From assembly GCA_947165745.1 (NCBI GenBank), contig CAMVBO010000023.1:1-11941 (forward strand): 11,941 bases of DNA, read 5' to 3'. Below are positions 7,645 through 11,941 of this stretch, piece after piece. The translations under genes and the position numbers were made by a program. Under the pieces are notes generated by a model. It did not search any database and was not told where the DNA came from. It saw only the letters and a list, made by a program, of their open reading frames with translations. Numbering within the stretch: position 1 is the stretch's first letter; each line of letters begins with the position of its first letter. The DNA comes from an uncultured Clostridia bacterium. GTDB lineage: Bacteria > Bacillota_A > Clostridia > Christensenellales > Aristaeellaceae.

Positions 7645-9619
7645 CCCGCGTTCCCTCCTTCACCACGACCACCGCGTTGGGGTCGTGCTTGCGTGCCATC
7701 GTGTGAGCGGCCTTGCGGTTGGCCACGGTATCGAACACGATGGAAAAGTCGTAGTCCTCCGGGTACAGCTGTTCCGCCGGAACCAACAGCTCCAGCCGGT
7801 TGTGGCGCACGGTCAGCTTTTGCCCGCGAAGCTGGATCACCACGTTGCCCTCGTCGTCCGCGGGCCGATAGACGATGGCCCGCCTGCGCTCCGGCAGCAG
7901 CGCCACGCTGTCGCCCACACTGAAGCGCCGCAGGCGATCCTCCCCCCGGGCGGGCAGGCGCTTGAGCCGGCTGGCGGGATGTCCGGCGGGCGTCCCTCCT
8001 GCGGGCGCCCCCGGCAGAGGCAGCGCCCCCGGCAGAGGCAGCGCCCCCGGCAGAGGCAGCGCCCCCGGCGGAGGCAGCGCCTCGGGCCCGTCGCTTCTGC
8101 GCTCCGCGATCTGCCGCGCCCGCGCCAGCAGCGCGGCGTCCATGCCCAGGCGTCCCGCGATTTCGATGGCGCAGCTCTCGCCGCTCAACCCCAGTTCCAG
8201 CCGGTACAGCGGCTTCAGCGAAACCTTGTCGAAGGCCATCCGCGCCGAGACCACGCGCGGGGTCTGTTCCGCCCACTGCTTGATCTTCGGGTCGTGGGTG
8301 GTGACCATAAAGAAGCAGTCCCGGCGCAGCAGCTCCTCCAAAATGGCCGCCGCCAGCCCGGAGCCCTCCGCGGGGTCCGTGCCGCTGCCCAGCTCGTCCA
8401 GCAGCACCAGGCTGTCCCGGCTGCACTGACCCAGTATGCGAATGACGTTGGTCATGTGGCCGGAGAAGGTGGACAGGTTTTGGCTGATGCTCTGGCTGTC
8501 GCCGATGTCGCACAGCACGGCGTCCATCATGCCCACCACGGAGCCCTCCCCGCAGGGGATGTGCAGCCCGCTCTGGGCCATCAGGGTCAGCAGTCCCACC
8601 GTCTTTAAACACACGGTCTTGCCGCCGGTGTTCGGCCCGGTCACGGCAATGCCCGAATCCGGCGCGGCCAGCTCGATGTCCAGCGGCACGCAGCTGTCCC
8701 TGTCCAGCAGGGGGTGCCTCGCCTTCACCAGCCGCAGCCTGCGCTGGGCGGTCAGCGCCACCGGGCGTGCGCCCATGGTCGCGCTCAGCTTCGCCCGGGC
8801 AAACAGCGCGTCCAGGTCCGCCATGGCGCGCATCGCGCGGCGCAGCGGCTCCGCCTCGTCGGCCACGCGGTCGCTGAGCGCCCACAGCACGCGCCGCTCC
8901 TCCTCGTCGATGTCGATCAGCAGCGCCTCCAGCGCCTGTCGCAGCGCGCTGACCGACGTCGGCTCCATGAACACGGTGTTCCCCTTGGCCGAAGTGTCGA
9001 TCACCCGGCCGGGAAACCCGCTCTGGAAGCGCTTTTGCACCGGCAGAACGTACACCCCGCCCCGCTGGGTGACGTAGCTGTCCGCCAGCTGGCTTTGATG
9101 ATGCCGGAGCACGTGGTTCAGCTTTTCGCGGATCTCCTGCTCCACGCGCTCACGCCGGCGGCGCAGGCCGCGCAGCTCAGGCGAGGCCTCGTCCAGTATG
9201 GCGTCCTCCCGGATCGCCCCGTCGATGGCCTGCTCAAGTCCCTCCAGGTCGGGCAGCTCCGTCTGCCACGACGCGATGCCCGCGCTGATCCCCTCCGCGG
9301 CGCACAGATAGCGCTTCATGCGCCGCACGGCCACGCAGAACCGCGCCACGGCGCTCAGCTGCGCGGGCAGCAGCATGCCGCCCCGGCAAGCCTCGTCCAG
9401 CCCGTTCTCCGTGGCGTCCGTCTCGCCCAGCGGCGGCGCGCCTGCGGCGTCCAGCACCTGCCGCGCGGCGGTGGTCTGCGCCATGCGGGCCAGGCAAAGC
9501 CCTTCGTTCATAATCGGCGCGGTATCCGCCAGCTTTCGCCGGGCGGCCTCGGAGACGGCCTGTTCCTTCAATTGTTCGATGATTTGGTCAAAACCCAATG
9601 TGATCCAATCCTGTGTCAC
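7637..9619 (-). CDS. MutS2-family ATPase without Smr domain
   Basis: 660 residues; full-length MutS2 is usually near 780. N-terminal MutS core helices, then Walker A GPNTGGKT (328-335), SQNLSTFSGHM (378-389), Walker B LVLLDELGSG (404-413) and the H-motif TTHD (440-443). In full-length relatives a long coiled coil follows; here there are four ALPLPG-type repeats and a Pro/Ala linker (514-548), then a KOW-like beta domain (about 566-613) ending in YPEDYDFSIVFD. The C-terminal Smr nuclease domain is missing. MutS2 relatives dissociate DNA recombination intermediates and, in B. subtilis, split stalled ribosomes; which applies here is unclear. GTG start 9619 has GAGGGGG 6 bases upstream. First gene of a unit with the methyltransferase. 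Confidence 0.88.
   Translation of the reverse strand: MTQDWITLGFDQIIEQLKEQAVSEAARRKLADTAPIMNEGLCLARMAQTTAARQVLDAAGAPPLGETDATENGLDEACRGGMLLPAQLSAVARFCVAVRRMKRYLCAAEGISAGIASWQTELPDLEGLEQAIDGAIREDAILDEASPELRGLRRRRERVEQEIREKLNHVLRHHQSQLADSYVTQRGGVYVLPVQKRFQSGFPGRVIDTSAKGNTVFMEPTSVSALRQALEALLIDIDEEERRVLWALSDRVADEAEPLRRAMRAMADLDALFARAKLSATMGARPVALTAQRRLRLVKARHPLLDRDSCVPLDIELAAPDSGIAVTGPNTGGKTVCLKTVGLLTLMAQSGLHIPCGEGSVVGMMDAVLCDIGDSQSISQNLSTFSGHMTNVIRILGQCSRDSLVLLDELGSGTDPAEGSGLAAAILEELLRRDCFFMVTTHDPKIKQWAEQTPRVVSARMAFDKVSLKPLYRLELGLSGESCAIEIAGRLGMDAALLARARQIAERRSDGPEALPPPGALPLPGALPLPGALPLPGAPAGGTPAGHPASRLKRLPARGEDRLRRFSVGDSVALLPERRRAIVYRPADDEGNVVIQLRGQKLTVRHNRLELLVPAEQLYPEDYDFSIVFDTVANRKAAHTMARKHDPNAVVVVKEGTRDE
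8006..8077 (-). repeat. 18-bp tandem repeat (four copies) in the mutS2 linker
   Basis: Four copies of GCGCCCCCGGCAGAGGCA (plus strand; 8006-8023, 8024-8041, 8042-8059, 8060-8077), the last with one A-to-G change, followed by a decayed partial copy. In frame they encode ALPLPG (ALPPPG in the variant copy). Period, copy number and Pro/Ala/Gly coding match the copA repeat, though the sequences are unrelated. Confidence 0.88.
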
Positions 9620-9850
9620 GGGAATCCCCCTCGTTCAATCTGATAGACATGAACGGGGCTTCGGGGAATGCGGCAAAGATGATGAAAAAAGGCATAGAAA
9701 AAGTGCCCGGACTCGTTCAGCACCGCGCCATGGCGTCAGGAAACAAGCGGTCATGTCGCCGCCTTGCTCAATCAACCATGTTCCCCGTTACTAAACCGAT
9801 TCCAAACACACCTCCGCAGGATTGCCCGCTCGCGTCGGGATCGCTGCCGA
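9620..9850 (-). promoter_or_regulatory. Long mutS2 5' leader, with 5'-end hairpin and a small upstream frame
   Basis: From the likely start near 9848 to the GTG codon at 9619 there are about 228 untranslated bases. At the very 5' end GCAG, GAT and CCCG pair with CGGG, ATC and CTGC to form a stem (plus 9816-9847). A 39-codon frame (ATG 9754 to TGA 9635) begins after AAGGCGG and ends 15 bases before mutS2. Within it GTGC...GGCAC is followed by TTTTTC, a weak terminator-like element. I match no known riboswitch or T-box. Confidence 0.4.
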
Positions 9851-9854
9851 TATG

Positions 9855-9883
9855 ATTATATACTACCCATGCCATGCTGTCAA
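9855..9883 (-). promoter_or_regulatory. Consensus promoter of mutS2
   Basis: On the minus strand TTGACA (9878-9883), a 17-base spacer and TATAAT (9855-9860): perfect sigma-A hexamers and spacing. It follows the jag terminator by about a dozen bases and should drive mutS2 and the methyltransferase, perhaps reading into csoR-copA, since no terminator separates them. Confidence 0.88.
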
Positions 9884-9893
9884 GGTCGAACAG

Positions 9894-9925
9894 AAAACCC
9901 CCGAAGCCGATTGGCTTCGGGGGTT
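9894..9925 (-). terminator. Terminator of the yidC-jag unit
   Basis: AACCCCCGAAGCC (9896-9908) and GGCTTCGGGGGTT (9913-9925) form a perfect 13-bp stem with a 4-base loop. On the minus strand it is followed by TTCTGTT, making a T-rich tail (four T in a row counting the last stem pairs). It lies 27 bases after the R3H fragment's stop codon. Confidence 0.88.
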
Positions 9926-9951
9926 CATCTGAGTCGCGCTTATACCAAGTA

Positions 9952-10119
9952 TTATTTCAGCGTGATGATCACCCGGCGATAGGGCTCCTCGCCCTCAGAG
10001 TGGGTGGTGACCTCCGGGTCGTTCTGCAGCGCGGAATGCAGGATCCGGCGCTCGTAGGGGTTCATGGGCTCCAGCGCCACGCGGCGGCCGCTCTTCTGGG
10101 AGAGATGGGCTTTGGCATA
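9952..10119 (-). pseudogene. Out-of-frame R3H domain remnant of jag/khpB
   Basis: Read on the minus strand from 10119 to TAA 9952-9954 there are 55 codons that match the C-terminal R3H domain of Jag: RRVALEPMNPYERRILHSAL, then NDPEVTTHSEGEEPYRRVII. Conserved LEPMNPYERR and the R-xxx-H motif are intact. The frame differs from that of the KH part by one base and has no start or ribosome site of its own. It follows the AT-rich replacement at 10120-10150. Either jag is truly split here or the assembly is wrong at this point. Confidence 0.85.
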
Positions 10120-10150
10120 CTGTTGTAAATTACAGCGTAATCCATATATT
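10120..10150. other. AT-rich 31-bp replacement inside jag
   Basis: This stretch has 9 G/C in 31 bases, within a gene that is otherwise well above 60 percent. It holds the premature stop (10130-10132) and replaces roughly 36 bases expected to code the helix between the KH and R3H domains. TTGTA occurs at 10123-10127 and again at 10149-10153, and TGTAAATTACA (10124-10134 region) is a near palindrome. Origin unknown. Confidence 0.7.
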
Positions 10151-10885
10151 GTAGTTCTCGGTGTCGATGGGCACCCGCAGGGACCCCTCCCGGCCCCGGT
10201 TGATGTTCAGGCTGGGGAGGTACTGCAGCGCGTCCAGGGTCTCGCCCCGGCGGCCGATGAGCAGGCTCATGTTCTCGCCGGCCATCTGCATGCGCAGCTG
10301 CTCAGCGGTCTCCATCAGCTCGATTTCAACCGGCACGCCCATGCGGTCGGTCAGGCCGGCCAGAAATTCCTTCGCCTTCTTTGCGTCGTCGGTCAGGGCG
10401 TCCTCGGCGGTGGCCACAAAGGGCTCGTGCTCGATCACGGGCGCGGGCGCGGCGATGGACTGCTCCTCGTCGGTCTCGACGGCGTCGGCGGCCTCGCTCC
10501 TGGCGCCACCCTTGCGGCGGCGGCGATTGCGGCTCTTTTTCTCCTTGGGGGCTTCCTCTTCGGCGGCGTCCTCGGCCTCGGCCTCGACGGCTTCCGCCTT
10601 CGCGGGCTTTTCAGCCTTGGGCTTTTCGGCCTTGGGCTTGCCGGCCTTTTGCTTGCGGGCGCCGGAGGCGTCCAGCGACAGCACGGGCATCTCGATGTCC
10701 AGCGCGGGGTCGTCGGCCTTCACCGTCAGGCGCACCTTGGCGGGCTTGCCGAACATGCCGAACAGCCCGGGGCTGCCCATTTCTACAACCTGAATATCGA
10801 CGTCGTCGGAATCGCAGCCCAGCTCTGCCAGGCCGTTTCGGATGGCGTCTTTTACCGTCTTGCCAGTGGCTTCAATGGATTTCAA
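10130..10885 (-). CDS. jag: Jag/KhpB RNA-binding protein, truncated after the KH domain
   Basis: 251 residues as read. Jag_N domain at 1-56 (SPGLFGMFGKPAKVRLTV is typical), a long charged linker (about 78-135; KPKAEKPKAEKP, then acidic Ala/Glu, then RNRRRRKGG), and a KH domain from about 168 with the nucleic-acid loop IGRRGETLDALQYL (210-223). After Y245 the sequence becomes unrelated (NIWITL) and stops; the R3H domain lies beyond in another frame. KhpB with KhpA binds RNA and in Firmicutes affects cell elongation and division. TTG start 10885, with AAGGAGG 9 bases upstream overlapping the yidC stop region; no ATG fits. It follows yidC by 14 bases. Whether the shortened product is stable is unknown. 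Confidence 0.85.
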   Translation of the reverse strand: MKSIEATGKTVKDAIRNGLAELGCDSDDVDIQVVEMGSPGLFGMFGKPAKVRLTVKADDPALDIEMPVLSLDASGARKQKAGKPKAEKPKAEKPAKAEAVEAEAEDAAEEEAPKEKKSRNRRRRKGGARSEAADAVETDEEQSIAAPAPVIEHEPFVATAEDALTDDAKKAKEFLAGLTDRMGVPVEIELMETAEQLRMQMAGENMSLLIGRRGETLDALQYLPSLNINRGREGSLRVPIDTENYNIWITL

Positions 10886-10899
10886 GGCGATTTGCCTCC

Positions 10900-11907
10900 T
10901 TATTCTTTCTCGTCAAGGTCCTGCGCAGCTGCGTCGGCCTTGGCGTCCTGGCGCTCAAAGTACCAGTTCACGGCCATCTGCTGCACAATCTGAATCACGT
11001 TTGCCGCCATCCAATAGATGGAGAACGCGGCGTTGGAAGTGGCGCAAATCCAGACCGAGAAGATCGGGAAAAACCACTTCATCACAGGGCTGTTCATCGG
11101 GTTGGTCTGGGATTGGTCGGCCTTCTGGGCCTCCTGCGCCGCCTTCTGCTCGGGGGTCTGCTTGCCGTTCATGATCTTGGTCATCAGGAATTGGCTCGCG
11201 CCGGCCAGCAGGGGCAGTATGAACAGGCCGTTGCCATACTGGAACAAATTGGCAATGCTGTTGGGCAGGGTCATGCGAATGGTGGTGAAGATGATCGGGA
11301 TGGAGACGTTGCTGAAGGCGGTCGCCGGGGCCAGCGCGGCAGCCAGGTGGCTGTAATCGCTGGACTTCAGGTACTCCACCGCCGCGGCGATGTTCTCCGC
11401 CGTCAGCACCGCGGAACCGTTCGCCGGGCGAATCATGTTCAGCGTGCTGCCCACCGGGGGCAGGATGGTGGCCGCGAAGGAATCCGGCTGAAACACGTTC
11501 TTGATCCACAGCCAGCTCTGCAAATTGGGCAGGGTGTTGGTGTTCTTCATGTCCAGGATCATCTGGACCGTGTACTCGTTGCCCAGCGTGCGCATGGCGG
11601 AGAACATGATCCACAGGATCGGCAGGCTGATCAGCATGGGCAGGCAGCCCGCGGTGGGGCTGACGTGCTCCTTGCGATAGAGCTCCATGGTCTTCTGGTT
11701 CAGCTTGTCCTTGTCGTTGGCATACTTCTTCTGAAGCGCCTGCAGCTTGGGCTGAATCTTGCTGATCTGGCGCATGCTCTTCTTGCTCTTGATGTCCAGG
11801 GGCAGCAAAACCACGCGGATCAACAGCGTGAACAGCACGATGGACCAGCCATAGTTGCCCACCAGATTATTGATCCAGGTCAGAACATTGACAAAAAAAC
11901 CCGTCAT
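10900..11907 (-). CDS. yidC: YidC/Oxa1/SpoIIIJ-family membrane insertase
   Basis: 335 residues. The first core helix GWSIVLFTLLIRVVLLPL (21-38) carries the conserved hydrophilic-groove arginine R31. A cytosolic helical hairpin (KKSMRQISKIQPKLQALQKK) and the second helix SPTAGCLPMLISLPILW follow; the final helices are in PVMKWFFPIFSVW and FSIYWMAANVIQIVQQ. There is no large periplasmic domain as in proteobacterial YidC, and no lipoprotein Cys. The extracellular segment between helices 2 and 3 (about 110-225) is longer than in SpoIIIJ. It inserts membrane proteins with or without SecYEG. ATG 11907 has TTGGAGG 7 bases upstream. The order yidC then jag is the usual origin-proximal arrangement of Firmicutes; mnmE and mnmG, often next, are absent here. 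Confidence 0.93.
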   Translation of the reverse strand: MTGFFVNVLTWINNLVGNYGWSIVLFTLLIRVVLLPLDIKSKKSMRQISKIQPKLQALQKKYANDKDKLNQKTMELYRKEHVSPTAGCLPMLISLPILWIMFSAMRTLGNEYTVQMILDMKNTNTLPNLQSWLWIKNVFQPDSFAATILPPVGSTLNMIRPANGSAVLTAENIAAAVEYLKSSDYSHLAAALAPATAFSNVSIPIIFTTIRMTLPNSIANLFQYGNGLFILPLLAGASQFLMTKIMNGKQTPEQKAAQEAQKADQSQTNPMNSPVMKWFFPIFSVWICATSNAAFSIYWMAANVIQIVQQMAVNWYFERQDAKADAAAQDLDEKE

Positions 11908-11941
11908 TCGATTGCCTCCAATTGGTTGTGATGGCTCCCCC
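11904..11941 (-). CDS. C-terminal tail of an upstream gene (yidD position)
   Basis: On the minus strand a frame open to the window edge ends GSHHNQLEAIE then TGA (11904-11906), overlapping the yidC start as ATGA. That tight junction is typical of translationally coupled genes, and yidD or rnpA normally lies here. Eleven residues are too few to identify the protein. Confidence 0.4.
   Translation of the reverse strand, partial: GSHHNQLEAIE

Noticed and set aside
9620..9850. mutS2 leader tested as a T-box or known riboswitch
   Set aside because: The TGG-ACCGCG type antiterminator and other known cores are absent; only a loose CATGGCGCGG was found.
10120..10153. Jag lesion as a simple insertion with a 5-bp TTGTA duplication
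   Set aside because: Removing the 26 bases between the repeats neither restores the frame nor supplies the missing residues, so a replacement fits better.

Overview
The window reads as a chromosomal segment of a high-GC Clostridia-type Firmicute, probably a gut anaerobe. The reasons are strong AAGGAGG-type ribosome sites, near-consensus sigma-A promoters, a Gram-positive style YidC followed by Jag, a CsoR copper repressor and a MutS2 of the short type. I cannot place it to genus. No phage, integrase, CRISPR array or recognisable insertion sequence is present, and I see no exotic defence or biosynthetic system.

Layout. Plus strand, left: the 3' part of an amidohydrolase (1-782), a non-coding gap, a GtrA-family membrane protein (937-1380), a gap with a terminator, then a ZIP metal transporter (1678-2460) behind an extended -10 promoter with a 16-bp perfect palindrome. 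From 2461 to 2903 there is no gene. This stretch lies between the convergent ZIP gene and an XRE/zinc-ribbon regulator (2904-3671, minus) and is packed with palindromes: five tandem 37-38 bp units, then three long perfect hairpins.

Minus strand, centre: a run read right to left, mutS2 (7637-9619), a SAM methyltransferase overlapping it by 8 bp (6895-7644), csoR (6519-6830) and copA (3822-6407). The copA frame continues through a hexapeptide-repeat linker into a CopZ-like chaperone with its own ribosome site (3822-4013). csoR has a perfect-consensus promoter with a CsoR-type dyad in its spacer and a second dyad downstream. Its -35 box lies inside the last codons of the methyltransferase gene. 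Together csoR-copA-copZ form a copper-sensing and export unit, and the ZIP transporter on the left adds to the metal theme.

Minus strand, right: yidC (10900-11907) followed by jag/khpB (10130-10885), the usual origin-proximal membrane-insertion pair, with the tail of a probable upstream gene (yidD position) at the edge. jag is broken. After the KH domain an AT-rich stretch of about 31 bp replaces the expected sequence and ends the frame, while the R3H domain survives in another frame (9952-10119). A terminator follows, then a perfect-consensus promoter and a leader of roughly 230 nt for mutS2.

Most worth a second look: the jag lesion, the CopA-CopZ fusion with internal initiation signal, two hairpins with an identical 19-nt core but entirely different paired stems, the palindromic repeat family placed just after stop codons, and 18-bp in-frame minisatellites in both copA and mutS2.
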